Notes: generated by a model not told the origin, from the sequence alone. Positions 8,340 through 17,234 are shown, counted from the stretch's first letter. The stretch is DNA of 64,000 nucleotides from Micrococcaceae bacterium Sec5.1 (GCA_039636795.1 CP143430.1:2480001-2544000), one strand, 5' to 3'. Numbers and translations are program-made.

Positions 8340-9701
8340 CTACTGAAGTTTGAACAAGTGTCCGATCGTACAGTCTGGATCGAGGCGTTCAATGCGAGCC
8401 ACCAGGTCCCGTGCCGCCGGCCTGCCAATTACTGGACTTGAGAGCGAGATGAATTTGCTCTCCAGAGCCTTCCACTCAGCAGGCAGCCCTGCACTAGGAG
8501 TGGGCTCAAAAACATCAACTTCGGCTTCTAAAACATCCCCGTTCAGAAGAGTGATCTGGACTCGCGTCGGGGCGGTCATCGGTCTGTCAGCATCCGGACA
8601 CACGGTGACTAGCTCGCGCAGGGCGACCAGTCGGGCGTCGTGCACGCTTTCGTCTGAAAATCCAGCTGGACCGGTATCCAGACCTGCGAGTGCAACACTG
8701 GCTGCATGCCGCACACTGAACTTGCCCTCTAATCCCGAAGCAGGCTCGCTGATGCAGCAGATGTCGGTCACCTTCTCTGGCACGAACAGTCGAACACTGG
8801 CGACATCGTCCTCGGCGAACGCATGTTGTGCGCGCAGCTGAGCAACTCCATTGATGGACGAGTGAGTTCCGTGACAGCTGGCATGCCGCTTGAAGAGGAT
8901 TGACTCGATGGCTAAGCGGTCGCCCATGATCGCCTGTGGACGAGACGGGTCGAAGGTGGTGCTGTGGGTCCAGGCGAACCCTTGACGTCCTTCAATTCCG
9001 TCCGTCGGTGCGGTGAATCCCTTCGCGGCCAACTGCGCAGCGAGCATGCCGTTCGAAGCCGCTTTCGCGGCATTCAGATGTTTCCCCATTGTCCCAAAGG
9101 TTCGCCGGAGGCCGGCTGCCTGAGTTGCCGCGAGAGTATAGGCCTGCTCAAAACCGTGAACACCGAGATCGAGGAGATGAGAGCAAGCGCCCGCAGCGCC
9201 GAATGTGCCGTATATCCCTGTGCCGTGAAAGCCACTCTCGTAGGCAGATGGGCCGGTTGCGAGCGCGATGCGAGCCTGCCCCTGCAAGCCCGCGACGATT
9301 GCTGCCACGACCTGTCCGGCTGATGATTGACGTGTTTCGCCCAGTGCTACCGCTGCTGAGACCACCGCCGCTGACGGGTGGCCGTCGGTCCAAAGGCTCG
9401 AGTCGTCAAAGTCCAACGCATGTGCAGCGATAGCATTGGCCATTGCCGCCTCGCGTGGTGAACTGCGCAGGTTCGTTCCTATAATGCTCGCGACGGGGCG
9501 TGACTCGGTTTCAGACGCAATCGCTTGCGCTATGCGCCCGGCCGGTTCAACGGAGCCGGCTATTACGACTCCTAACCAGTCGAGTAACACGTGGCGCACT
9601 CTCGTCAAAGCGTGCGGTGGCAGGTCTGCGTAGCTGATTGCGGCAACTTCATTGGCAACCTGTTTGGTGAAGCCCTCAGCGGTTGTCTCATCTGTTCGCA
9701 T
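8340..9701 (-). CDS. MmgE/PrpD family protein
   Basis: The product of 453 residues matches the length of the MmgE/PrpD family, which includes 2-methylcitrate dehydratase, cis-aconitate decarboxylase and iminodisuccinate epimerase. Typical features are the N-terminal helix pair with LLDWLGVVIAGS, then ANAIAAHALDFDDSS with WTDGHPSAAVV, where the DD and H residues line the active site in relatives. HGTGIYGTFGAAGA and the mid-protein MGKHLNAAKAASNG follow, and KRHASCHGTHSSI begins the C-terminal domain. It is a cytoplasmic lyase, dehydratase or epimerase acting on a polycarboxylate-type substrate. Which one cannot be told. The gene stands alone, with TetR and MFS genes on the same strand upstream across a gap of about 350 bases. 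Confidence 0.85.
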   Translation of the reverse strand: MRTDETTAEGFTKQVANEVAAISYADLPPHALTRVRHVLLDWLGVVIAGSVEPAGRIAQAIASETESRPVASIIGTNLRSSPREAAMANAIAAHALDFDDSSLWTDGHPSAAVVSAAVALGETRQSSAGQVVAAIVAGLQGQARIALATGPSAYESGFHGTGIYGTFGAAGACSHLLDLGVHGFEQAYTLAATQAAGLRRTFGTMGKHLNAAKAASNGMLAAQLAAKGFTAPTDGIEGRQGFAWTHSTTFDPSRPQAIMGDRLAIESILFKRHASCHGTHSSINGVAQLRAQHAFAEDDVASVRLFVPEKVTDICCISEPASGLEGKFSVRHAASVALAGLDTGPAGFSDESVHDARLVALRELVTVCPDADRPMTAPTRVQITLLNGDVLEAEVDVFEPTPSAGLPAEWKALESKFISLSSPVIGRPAARDLVARIERLDPDCTIGHLFKLQ

Positions 9702-10054
9702 GAAGGAATTCGATCAAACATGCGTCACATAGTCAAGCATTCTTGGCATCGTATTCACATTAACCCGTCTCCGTCTGGGATGGGGGTGATGTCTACTCCG
9801 GCCAGGCAGGTGCCATCGGTAGGCTCATGGTCTTCCATTGGCAGTCGGTGCCGGTCACGGTGGAGTGATGGAGGCGGGGCTTGATCTCGGAACTGATGCG
9901 GTAGGACCGTCCCAGTGGATGACGATGCGCGATGAGGCAAGAATTTCGACGGGTCGCTGGAAACGGACTGGTTGTGGTAACGGTCGAGTGGGCGGTGACT
10001 CTCACAGTGGTCTTCTCGCCGCCGTCGGCGGTGGTCAGTTTTCGAATGCAGCGC
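9702..10054. other. Intergenic stretch, nothing recognised
   Basis: Short frames occur on both strands between the MmgE/PrpD gene and the TetR gene. None shows a recognisable family, a good ribosome binding site or consistent codon bias. It may be the remains of another gene. Confidence 0.35.
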
Positions 10055-10600
10055 TCAGGTTGCTGACGGGCAGGCGTCGATCTGGGCTTGAACAATTGCA
10101 TCATAGTGTTCAACCAGATCATCAAAAGTCAAGGTGTCAAACAGGCCCAGGGTTCGGACGCTCTCACCCAATCCGATCATTAAGGCAGTCACTGTTGCTG
10201 CGAAGCGACGATCGGCTGAGCCATCGCCGATAAGATACGAAATGGCGGCCAGATACCGTTTACACGTGTCTGCGCGGGCAGAGCCGGGGTGGGGGGAGTC
10301 CCGCACTGCGAAGGAAATATTGGCCCAGTGCTCCTGCAAGCCACGTTCGCGGCGGCTGAGCACCCGGAACACCAGAGTTCTTCCGAGCTCTGACCTCGGG
10401 ACGTCCAGTTCGGCGAGCAGCGACTCGTCCGGTTGCACGGCGGCATAAAGTTTTTCCTTGGAGATGAACACTTTCATGACCAAAGCTGCAGAAACTCCGG
10501 CTTCTGCAGCAATTTCACGGACGGTGACGTCACCGTATCCGCGTTCCCGGAAAAGGTGTGATGCCGCGAGGAGGATCGCGTCGCGGCTCGGGCCGCTCAC
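10055..10600 (-). CDS. TetR/AcrR family transcriptional regulator
   Basis: The product is 181 residues from a GTG at 10600. Residues about 4-48 form the TetR DNA-binding domain: DAILLAASHLFRERGYGDVT, then VREIAAEAGVSAALVMKVF, ending at the usual KEKLYAAV. The C-terminal helices are the ligand and dimer part and do not identify a ligand. The open frame extends upstream to 11035, but that part overlaps the MFS gene in another frame. The GTG overlaps the MFS stop in GTGA, so translational coupling supports this start. The pair is a common arrangement in which a TetR repressor controls the exporter gene and itself. The tandem boxes at 12777-12815 upstream of the MFS gene are a possible target. 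Confidence 0.85.
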   Translation of the reverse strand: MSGPSRDAILLAASHLFRERGYGDVTVREIAAEAGVSAALVMKVFISKEKLYAAVQPDESLLAELDVPRSELGRTLVFRVLSRRERGLQEHWANISFAVRDSPHPGSARADTCKRYLAAISYLIGDGSADRRFAATVTALMIGLGESVRTLGLFDTLTFDDLVEHYDAIVQAQIDACPSAT

Positions 10601-12675
10601 GCCCCTACCGGGTCTTCCGAGCTTTGCTTCATAGCTGGCGCGGTGAAGTCCAGGGTGACCGAACGGTTGTCCACCGCTAGCTTTTGCGCCATCGCCTGCT
10701 CCGTCTGCAGTTGGAGCATGGTCACGACGTAGCGGCCCGCGGGGGGCAGCGGAAAGGCGTACCCGCCGTCTTCGTCCGTCCGGGTGGTGGCAATATAGCC
10801 GCCGCCGGCCTCGAGCAGGGTCACCACCGTTCCGGAAATCGCGTGACCGCCCGCGCTTGCTGTGCCGCTGATCATTAGCCGGTTCCGAAGTCGGAAGTTG
10901 TGCTCCAGGGTATGCGCGTCGACTTCGAAGAGCTCGGCTATCGGCGTCCAGCCGGCCGTGTTGGCTACCATGAGGTACTTTCCAGCGCCAGGCAGGGCCA
11001 CAGAGTAGTTTCCCTCCGCATCCACGCGGCTCCAATCCACCGGCTCCCCGCCAGGATGGAGGACCGTAACTACGGCGGGGGTAAGGGATGTCCCGTCAGG
11101 GGCCAGGACACGTCCTTGGACAACGAGCTCGCCAACAGCGCCAATAGGGACGGAAGCTCCCTGAATGGCAGCAGGGTGTGGGATGAAGACCGCCGCAAGT
11201 ATGGAGGCTCCCGAGGCGAGGGCGGCCATCCAAAACAAGTCCTTGAACGCATCGAAGATGGGAAAGCGTTCGGCTCCGATCGACATTGTGAGAGAGGTGA
11301 GAACGGCGGCAACCGCAGCGCTGGACGTCGAGGTACCGATGGATCGGACCAGGCTGTTCAACCCGTTCGCGGAGGCAGTTTCTGTGATGGGCACCGCAGC
11401 CATGATCAGGGTTGGCATGGAAGCAAAGGCGATGGCCGTGCCCACGCTCACCACGGTGGAACCGATGATCACCCAGGCTATGGAATCGTAGAAAAAGACG
11501 CGGCCCACATAGCCAACAATCATGACGACTGCCCCGGACATCAGCGCTATCTTCCCGCCGAAGGCCCGGATGATCCGCCCGGAAATGGGTGCGAACGACA
11601 CCATTGCAAGCCCGGACGGGACCATGCACAAGCCGGCGCCGATTGCGCTCAACTCGAAACCGTAGCCGGTGGAGGCTGGCAGCTGCAGCTGCTGCGTGGT
11701 GAGGAGCATGTTGGTGAACATGGCGAAAGCGATGAGCAATGACGCGATGTTGGTCATCAGCACCGGGCGGCGAAGCGACGTCCGCAGATCCACCATTGGC
11801 TTGCTGACCCTAAGTTCATACGGAACCCAAACGGAAAAAAGCATTGCGGCAGCAGTGAATAGCAGGAGAACCGGCTCCGAGCCCCAGCCCCAGGAACCGC
11901 CCTTTGATAAAGCCAACAACAAGGCAGCCAAAGCCGCGGACAGTACCAACGCCCCAGCAAAGTCAAAACGGCCTGGGGTGCGGACCTTGGACTCAGGGAC
12001 CATCAGGACCACGGCAAAGAACAGCAAGGTGCCGGCGCCGGCGGTCACCCAGAATATGGAAGCCCAACCGAGACTCTCATACAGCACCCCGGCAAGGGGC
12101 AGACCCAGCGCACTGCCGATTCCCATGGTTGCGCTCATCAACGCGACTGCCGTACCTATCTTCTCCTTAGTCAGCTCATCGCGCATGATGCTGATGCCTA
12201 CAGGAATGAGGGCCGTGGCGAACCCTTGTAGAGTCCGCCCGATAATCAGCCACACAAATGAACCGCCAACGGCGGCCAACACCGAACCTGACACCATGAT
12301 GGCCAGGCACACAACCATCATCTTGCGCTTGCCGTACATATCCGCGGTCCGCCCGACGATCGGAGTTGCACCGGCGCTGGCGAGCAGGGTGGATGTCACC
12401 AGCCAGGACGCGTCGTCTGCGCTGATACCCAGGGCTCCGGTAAAGTCCGGAAGGAGTGGAATGACCAAAGTTTGCATCAGCGCAACGACGATGCCACTGA
12501 GGGCGAGGACTGTCGTGATGGCTGAGGAGGATGGGTGTCTCGGTGTCAAGGGGTGCGGCATCTGTCGCTTTCGACTGTGGCGGGTTCTACCATCGCTGGT
12601 GAACGTGCGTTCACTTTCACCAGAGGATCCTGATTCACCCGCAAGAATCAAGGTCTTTTCTGTTCGCATTGTCAC
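10597..12675 (-). CDS. DHA2 MFS transporter fused to carboxypeptidase-regulatory-like (CnaB) repeats
   Basis: This 692-residue protein has two parts. Residues about 50-510 form a 14-TM DHA2 major facilitator: GRTADMYGKRKMMVV is the motif-A loop and GRTLQGFATALIP is helix 4. Residues about 515-685 are soluble and contain two beta-sandwich repeats. The first has VVQGRVLAPDGT and DAEGNYSVALPGAGKY. The second has ISGTASAGGHAISG and DEDGGYAFPLPPAGRY. The D-G-x-Y-x-x-x-x-P-x-G-x-Y pattern is the CarboxypepD_reg/CnaB signature. Such domains bind surfaces or partners. Their presence on a proton-driven transporter is unusual but has relatives in Actinobacteria. The start may instead be the internal Met at about residue 39 (MPHPLTPRHP). 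It is coupled to tetR downstream. Confidence 0.85.
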   Translation of the reverse strand: MTMRTEKTLILAGESGSSGESERTFTSDGRTRHSRKRQMPHPLTPRHPSSSAITTVLALSGIVVALMQTLVIPLLPDFTGALGISADDASWLVTSTLLASAGATPIVGRTADMYGKRKMMVVCLAIMVSGSVLAAVGGSFVWLIIGRTLQGFATALIPVGISIMRDELTKEKIGTAVALMSATMGIGSALGLPLAGVLYESLGWASIFWVTAGAGTLLFFAVVLMVPESKVRTPGRFDFAGALVLSAALAALLLALSKGGSWGWGSEPVLLLFTAAAMLFSVWVPYELRVSKPMVDLRTSLRRPVLMTNIASLLIAFAMFTNMLLTTQQLQLPASTGYGFELSAIGAGLCMVPSGLAMVSFAPISGRIIRAFGGKIALMSGAVVMIVGYVGRVFFYDSIAWVIIGSTVVSVGTAIAFASMPTLIMAAVPITETASANGLNSLVRSIGTSTSSAAVAAVLTSLTMSIGAERFPIFDAFKDLFWMAALASGASILAAVFIPHPAAIQGASVPIGAVGELVVQGRVLAPDGTSLTPAVVTVLHPGGEPVDWSRVDAEGNYSVALPGAGKYLMVANTAGWTPIAELFEVDAHTLEHNFRLRNRLMISGTASAGGHAISGTVVTLLEAGGGYIATTRTDEDGGYAFPLPPAGRYVVTMLQLQTEQAMAQKLAVDNRSVTLDFTAPAMKQSSEDPVGA

Positions 12676-12776
12676 GGCTTCTGCCCAGCCTGCTCGGATC
12701 GCAAGGGAAGTCGTGCGTAAATCTCACTTTCCGCGCTCAGAGAGCCCCACCATAGCGGCGTCGAAGTTCTCTTCGT

Positions 12777-12815
12777 GGTATCGCGTTCAACCGCTATAAT
12801 GGTATCGTATTCAAC
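12777..12815. promoter_or_regulatory. Tandem boxes (24-bp pitch) between the divergent MFS and NUDIX genes
   Basis: GGTATCGCGTTCAAC at 12777-12791 and GGTATCGTATTCAAC at 12801-12815 differ at two positions. The spacing is 24 bp. TATAAT lies between them at 12795-12800. Related pairs lie at 14399-14436 and 17549-17586. This is probably the binding site of a shared regulator. The direct-repeat layout is unlike a simple TetR palindrome. Confidence 0.55.
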
Positions 12816-12993
12816 AACGGTTGGGTGATGCCGTTGTCCCAGCAAAGACCGCGCCGCTCGGTTGAGCAGGGGCGACGACGGGGCGGCCTTCATGGATGCG
12901 GGGCATCACTGTGGATTGACCGCCCGGCCTCCTCGGAAGCGGCGACCGCTGGATGGTGCACACCGGAAGAACGAGGGGTGTTGTGAGGAGAAA

Positions 12994-13488
12994 ATGAGCA
13001 CGATCAACCGATCCCCTGGCGTCAGGTTGTCCTCTGAGGCGACACCTGCCATCCCCAGGGACCGTATCATCATCGCTGCCGTCGTCGAGTGGCGTGGCAG
13101 GATTGCCATGTTCCGAAGGAGCCGCAGTCTGGGCCATGACAGCGGCCGTTGGCACTGCATCACGGGATTTGTCGAAGCTGGGGCAACACCTGAACAGCAG
13201 GCCCTGGAAGAGCTGTTTGAAGAAACAGGCTTGCAGGCCAAAGACCTCCTCGATCTTCGGCAGGGGCCGGACCTGGTGATCGCTGACGGTTCGGGAACCC
13301 CGTGGCTTGTCCACACGTTCACTGCGCTCACCTCCCGGCGCCGGTTGAAAATCGATTGGGAACACGATTCCTACCGGTGGACCACCCCACAGAAGGCCAA
13401 GCGCTTCGCTAACCGAGTCGGCTGGCTCGACAACGTGCTCGCCGCCACCGGTCACTACCCCCTCGCCATCCCGACACCTCAACCATGA
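12994..13488 (+). CDS. NUDIX hydrolase
   Basis: The product is 164 residues from the ATG at 12994, which follows GAGGAG with proper spacing. An upstream extension of the frame is rejected. The Nudix box lies at about residues 62-84: GFVEAGATPEQQALEELFEE, then TGL. Against the consensus GX5EX7REUXEEXGU the first glutamate is alanine and the arginine is glutamate, while the metal-binding EE pair is kept. Nudix enzymes cleave nucleoside diphosphates linked to another group, and some hydrolyse FAD to FMN and AMP. The next gene is a stand-alone riboflavin kinase that overlaps it in ATGA, so a role in flavin nucleotide metabolism is a reasonable inference. The specificity is not shown by the sequence. 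Confidence 0.8.
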   Translation: MSTINRSPGVRLSSEATPAIPRDRIIIAAVVEWRGRIAMFRRSRSLGHDSGRWHCITGFVEAGATPEQQALEELFEETGLQAKDLLDLRQGPDLVIADGSGTPWLVHTFTALTSRRRLKIDWEHDSYRWTTPQKAKRFANRVGWLDNVLAATGHYPLAIPTPQP

Positions 13489-14060
13489 GACCGCGACATG
13501 ATCCCAAACCTGCTGGATCAGCGGGTGAGCCAATGAATGCCGCGACCCAAGCCAACGCACCCGCCGGTATCAGTCGAACAGAGCCTGACGCTCAAACTTC
13601 CGGTCGGGTCCGCCTTGAAGGGGTGGTTGGCCATGGAGACGCCCGGGGCCGAGAGCTCGGTTATCCCACCGCCAACATCTCCGTGCCGGACGGGGAAATC
13701 CGGGACGGCGTCTGGGCAGGCACCGTCAGCCTTGGTCAGGGAGGGTATGATGAAACCTACGCTGCCGCTGTCTCTGTGGGTCGGCGCCCGACCTACTACC
13801 GCAGAGGAACACGACTGCTGGAAGCCCACCTTCTGGACTACAACGGGGACCTTTACGGGCGCATCGTTCAGGTGATTCTGCACGAATACATCCGCCCCCA
13901 ACGACGATTCCATGGAACCGATGAACTCGCAGCACAGATCCGCGACGACGTGGCCCGTGTGCGTTTCTGGGTCAACGGCGTCGGCCAGGAATTTTGGACG
14001 CGAGACACCAAGCGGGAAACCGCACTTGCCACATCGAGTCAAGGATCTCCAGCTCACTGA
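13485..14060 (+). CDS. Stand-alone riboflavin kinase-domain protein
   Basis: The 191-residue protein has a riboflavin kinase (flavokinase) fold and no FAD synthetase half, whereas most bacteria use a two-domain RibF of about 300 residues. Landmarks are GVVGHGDARGRELGYPTAN (about residues 46-64, with the nucleotide and Mg-binding PTAN), a GVWAGTV strand, AAVSVGRRPTY, and LEAHLLDYNGDLYG (about 112-125), whose Glu is the catalytic base in the family. IRPQRRFHGTDELAAQI then forms the terminal helix. The reaction is riboflavin plus ATP to FMN. The ATG overlaps the NUDIX stop (ATGA), although an internal Met at 13533 could also serve. The first 35 residues are a low-complexity tail. With an FMN-dependent LLM monooxygenase just downstream, it may raise local FMN supply. 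Confidence 0.8.
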   Translation: MRPRHDPKPAGSAGEPMNAATQANAPAGISRTEPDAQTSGRVRLEGVVGHGDARGRELGYPTANISVPDGEIRDGVWAGTVSLGQGGYDETYAAAVSVGRRPTYYRRGTRLLEAHLLDYNGDLYGRIVQVILHEYIRPQRRFHGTDELAAQIRDDVARVRFWVNGVGQEFWTRDTKRETALATSSQGSPAH

Positions 14061-14129
14061 GTACTTCGCAGCAGTGGCGGTTGACGGCTCACCGCGGGTC
14101 GTCACTGCTGCTCTGCCGCCGGAAGAAGT

Positions 14130-14285
14130 ATGAAACCTATTCAAGTAACGGTCCGCAAGCACGACGCATGGAGTCTGCTGATCAACGCCTGGGTGGAAAT
14201 CCGATGCTACGGCAGCGTCATAAGAACGGGCTTTGTCGAACATGTGATGCCCGACTCCTCCGCACTTTGGATTGCTGCGAACGCC
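14130..14285 (+). CDS. Small hypothetical protein, probably truncated
   Basis: The ATG at 14130 follows GGAAGAAG. The first 50 residues (MKPIQVTVRKHDAWSLLINA, then VEIRCYGSVIRTGFVE and MPDSSALWIAAN) look like a real small Actinobacterial protein with a beta-rich core. The frame remains open to 14390. From about 14285 the bases match a piece of the MFS gene in another reading frame, so the natural C-terminus has been replaced. I know of no function. Confidence 0.4.
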
Positions 14286-14339
14286 AATCGGTTCAACGGT
14301 GGTGAGTGTGGGCACGGCTACCGCCTTTGCTTCCATGCC
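14285..14339 (+). repeat. Relic of an MFS transporter gene, similar to 11416-11470
   Basis: These bases encode IGSTVVSVGTATAFASMPA in one plus frame. The MFS-CnaB gene encodes IGSTVVSVGTAIAFASMPT on the minus strand near 11410-11470. The two stretches match almost base for base over about 54 positions. It is a scar of recombination with a related transporter gene, or all that remains of a second copy. Confidence 0.6.
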
Positions 14340-14398
14340 AGCGCGCGATCCGTTCCCTCGCCACGAGCACTCCTATTTGGTCCGGAATGAAGTCAATT

Positions 14399-14447
14399 GG
14401 ATTCGTCTTCAAATCTCGATTGACATCGTATCCAACAACCATATAGC
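14399..14447 (+). promoter_or_regulatory. Promoter with tandem boxes upstream of the LLM monooxygenase
   Basis: GGATTCGTCTTCAAA (14399-14413) and GACATCGTATCCAAC (14422-14436) are 23 bp apart and match the boxes at 12777 and 17549. A candidate -35 TTGACA (14420-14425) overlaps the second box. A candidate -10 TATAGC lies 16 bases further on. The next gene downstream on this strand is the LLM monooxygenase at 14613. Confidence 0.5.
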
Positions 14448-14612
14448 GTTCAGTGGCATGATGATTATGAGGGGGCCGGGCTTCGCTGGCTCAGTAGGTA
14501 GCGCAATGATGACCCTCGAGATGGAGGCAAACGAACTGGCCGGCAGTCATCGAGACTCGGCAGGCGATACATACCGACACGGCACAGCTCGGGTTCCTGT
14601 AGAGGTGCTGGC

Positions 14613-15968
14613 ATGAATTCCAAGCAGATGATTCTTGGTATGGAGTTCGGCAACGCATCGGGGACGCAGCCCGGCGCGTGGCGTATGCCCGGGGTGGATC
14701 CGCTTGAATACCTGGACTATGACTTCCGAGTCAGTTGTGCGCAGGCGGCGGAGCGGGGAAAGATTCATTTCCTCTTCTTCCCCAATGGACCTTTCCATGT
14801 GATTGACATCGAACGGGGCGCACCTCAGATGACACCGGATCCGACGGTCCACATGGCTATTTTGGCACGGGAGACTGAGCGCATCGGCTTTGTCGTAACT
14901 GCGTCGACGTTGTACAACCATCCGTACACACTCGCAGCGCAGCTAAAGACGTTGGACTTCATCAGTCGTGGGCGCGCAGCCTGGAACACAGTAGCCTCCG
15001 GTGGCCCTGACGTCGCCGCGAACTACGGGGCTCCGATGACTCCAAGCGAGGACCGTTATGCGCGGGCACGGGAGAGTATCGAGCTGGTTCAGTCCTTGTG
15101 GGCGAGTTGGGGCCGAGACGCATGGGTGCACGACCAGGAGTCGGGGCAGTACACGAAGCCGGGCGGCGTCGCGTCGGTAAGCTTCGAGGGCAACTACGTC
15201 AATTCGCAGGGTCCACTTTACGTTCCGCCTTCGGAGCAGGGTCAGCCCGTGATCGTGCAGTCTGGTATGGGCGAGAACTCGTTTGAGCTCGCTGGACGGT
15301 ATGCGGATGTGGCAATTACGGTTGCGACGTCGATCGAGGAGGCGCGGTATAACCGTGACACTATCCGCCGGTATGCAGCCGAAGCGGGGCGCGATTCGGA
15401 TGAGGTGAAAGTCGTAGCCGGGCTCAAGACCACGATTGATATCGACAAGCGTCATGCACTCGATCGGGCTGCGTTGCTGGTGGCGTCAAGTTTGCCGACC
15501 TGGGTTCCGCAACTTGGCGAGATCCTCGGGGTGCCGATGACGATGGATGATCTTGATCGGGTCCTCCAGCCCTCGGAACTTGGTCCGACGCCCCGTTCGA
15601 GCACAGGCGTAGACCCAAGGGGTTGGCGCCTGGCAGGGCGGGCGCATGCCCTCGCCAGAGAGGGGTGGAGTGTGCGGGACATCCTCGCCCACGGTGTTTT
15701 CGATCGGCACCCCTCCTCGATAGGAACGCCTGCCGATGCTGCCGATCATATGCAGGAATGGTTTGAATCCGGTGCTGTTGATGGGTTCTGGATTTGTGTC
15801 GATGTGTATCGAGATGGAATCGACGCGTTTGTCGATCAGGTCGTGCCAATCTTGCAGGAGCGCGGACTGTTCCACCATGACTACGAAGGGACTACTCTTC
15901 GCGAAAACCTCGGCGTCCGCGAGCAGTATGGCCCGGATTTCCGGGTCGCGCAAACCGCAAAACCCTGA
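14613..15968 (+). CDS. LLM-class FMN-dependent monooxygenase (NtaA/SnaA/DszA-like)
   Basis: The 451-residue protein fits the nitrilotriacetate monooxygenase/DszA branch of the luciferase-like superfamily, which uses FMNH2 from a partner reductase to oxygenate its substrate. Visible features are the TIM-barrel start MILGMEFGNASGT with a long first loop and AERGKIHFLFFPNGP. RIGFVVTASTLYNHPYTLA then carries the phosphate and isoalloxazine-binding residues. SRGRAAWNTVAS is the typical family strand, and MTPSEDRYARARESIELVQ, GQPVIVQSGMGENSFELAGR and GFWICVDVYRDG follow. AGAGGT lies eight bases before the ATG. No flavin reductase is seen in this window. The NUDIX/riboflavin kinase pair upstream and the shared boxes with the ABC importer suggest a catabolic unit. 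Confidence 0.85.
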   Translation: MNSKQMILGMEFGNASGTQPGAWRMPGVDPLEYLDYDFRVSCAQAAERGKIHFLFFPNGPFHVIDIERGAPQMTPDPTVHMAILARETERIGFVVTASTLYNHPYTLAAQLKTLDFISRGRAAWNTVASGGPDVAANYGAPMTPSEDRYARARESIELVQSLWASWGRDAWVHDQESGQYTKPGGVASVSFEGNYVNSQGPLYVPPSEQGQPVIVQSGMGENSFELAGRYADVAITVATSIEEARYNRDTIRRYAAEAGRDSDEVKVVAGLKTTIDIDKRHALDRAALLVASSLPTWVPQLGEILGVPMTMDDLDRVLQPSELGPTPRSSTGVDPRGWRLAGRAHALAREGWSVRDILAHGVFDRHPSSIGTPADAADHMQEWFESGAVDGFWICVDVYRDGIDAFVDQVVPILQERGLFHHDYEGTTLRENLGVREQYGPDFRVAQTAKP

Positions 15969-16229
15969 CCAGCCAACCGGCTACTTTCTCAACCCTGGGC
16001 ATCTTCAAGGCGGCCGCCTGATTGCCTTCGACGGCTCGAAGCCCGGACGAGACAGTTGTTGGAGCACTTCGAGATGTTGGCCAAGGAAAATGCTCAGGTC
16101 GGTACGGTTGTTGGGTGCGTCGCTGGACGTCGTCTGGGTGGACGGTCAATTATGCTTGTCGGGCGCGGCGCAGTTTCTCGACCCCGCCTCGCCCCGATGG
16201 GCGAGGCGTTCGTGGTCGACTACGTCACC

Positions 16230-17158
16230 GCCACTCCTCAAGACGTGCGCTTGGCTTCATGTGTCGACGTCGGGGTTCTATCTTTGCCTCACCCCTCCGC
16301 AGTCAGCCACAGCAGCCCGCCGGCAGGTGCCGACGGCCAAGGTGTTGTTTTCTTCGCCGCGCCAGACTGGACGATAGGGGTATCGGAGGATCCATGCTGA
16401 TCTGATCGATGAGTGGTACCGAGTGCTCGGCCGCACTGTAGCGCGAGATCATGCGTAGAGAAGGCGTCATTTCCTGCCAGCCAAGACCGTTTCGGGTGCC
16501 ACCGAAGCTGGCGGCGCCGCAGCAGCGACCATGCCGGACCTGGTCGAGCCGAACTTCACGGCCGACCAGCCCCGGGTCAAGTTCGCCGGCGACATTACTA
16601 AAATCCATACGTGGCAGGGTTCTGTGTGTCTGCGACGGTGATCGACTGCAAACCCAAGAAAGTGGTGGGCTAGCCGATCGATGATCACATGCCTACCGAG
16701 CCCATTGCTGACGCGTTGACGAACAATGCTGCGATCACTCTGAACGAACCAACGGCAATCTTCCATTCCGATTATGCCGAGGAATCGGTTCAGCCGAGAT
16801 TGTCGCGTTTAGCCTTTTTGATTCGGGGATCTGGGGGCCTGTTCCTCAGCTGGATATTTCTGTTTTGCGTGTCTGGTATCCATGCTCCAAATGGAAGGAC
16901 AAAGCGATGGATACGGCAGTCCATGGGAGCCACCGGAGTGTGCTGGGACAACGCGGTGGCCGAGTCGGCGTTCTCATCCCTGAAAAACGATTTCTACCAC
17001 CACCACAGCTTCACAACCCGCCAGGAGGCCCGGCGTGGAGTGAATACATCGAAGTGTTCTACAACCTCTGGCGACCCGGCAACAATGACAGCCTGCCGGT
17101 GGCCACCGCGATGACGGCTCTAATGCCCATCGCGCAACCACTTGCGGCGGTTTCCTGA
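16230..17158 (+). mobile_element. Decayed IS3-family orfB remnant
   Basis: Pieces of an IS3 OrfB transposase occur in correct order on the plus strand but in different frames. LLKTCAWLHVSTSGFYLC is the N-terminus, IMRREGVISCQPRPFRVPP follows, FTADQPRVKFAGDITKIHTW is the start of the DDE domain, and AIFHSDY (normally FHSDRG) comes next. RQSMGATGVCWDNAVAESAF with SLKNDFYHHHSF is the catalytic C-terminal part, and SEYIEVFYNLWRPGNN ends the element. Stops and frameshifts break it throughout. It cannot be active by itself. Confidence 0.65.
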
Positions 17159-17234
17159 CCCAAATGAAACTCCGCGACTGTCCCACATCCTTCGCACACC
17201 TCAGCAGGCGAAGACAGGCTCTGCGATGGATTCA

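Noticed and set aside
10601..11035. N-terminal extension of the TetR frame
   Set aside because: It overlaps the MFS gene in another frame. The GTGA overlap and the normal TetR length support the start at 10600.
11669..12799. Open frame of 376 codons on the plus strand
   Set aside because: It is antisense to the MFS-CnaB gene. It has no family signature.
13518..14336. Open frame of 272 codons on the minus strand
   Set aside because: It is antisense to the riboflavin kinase gene. Its first residues come from the MFS scrap at 14285, read on the other strand.
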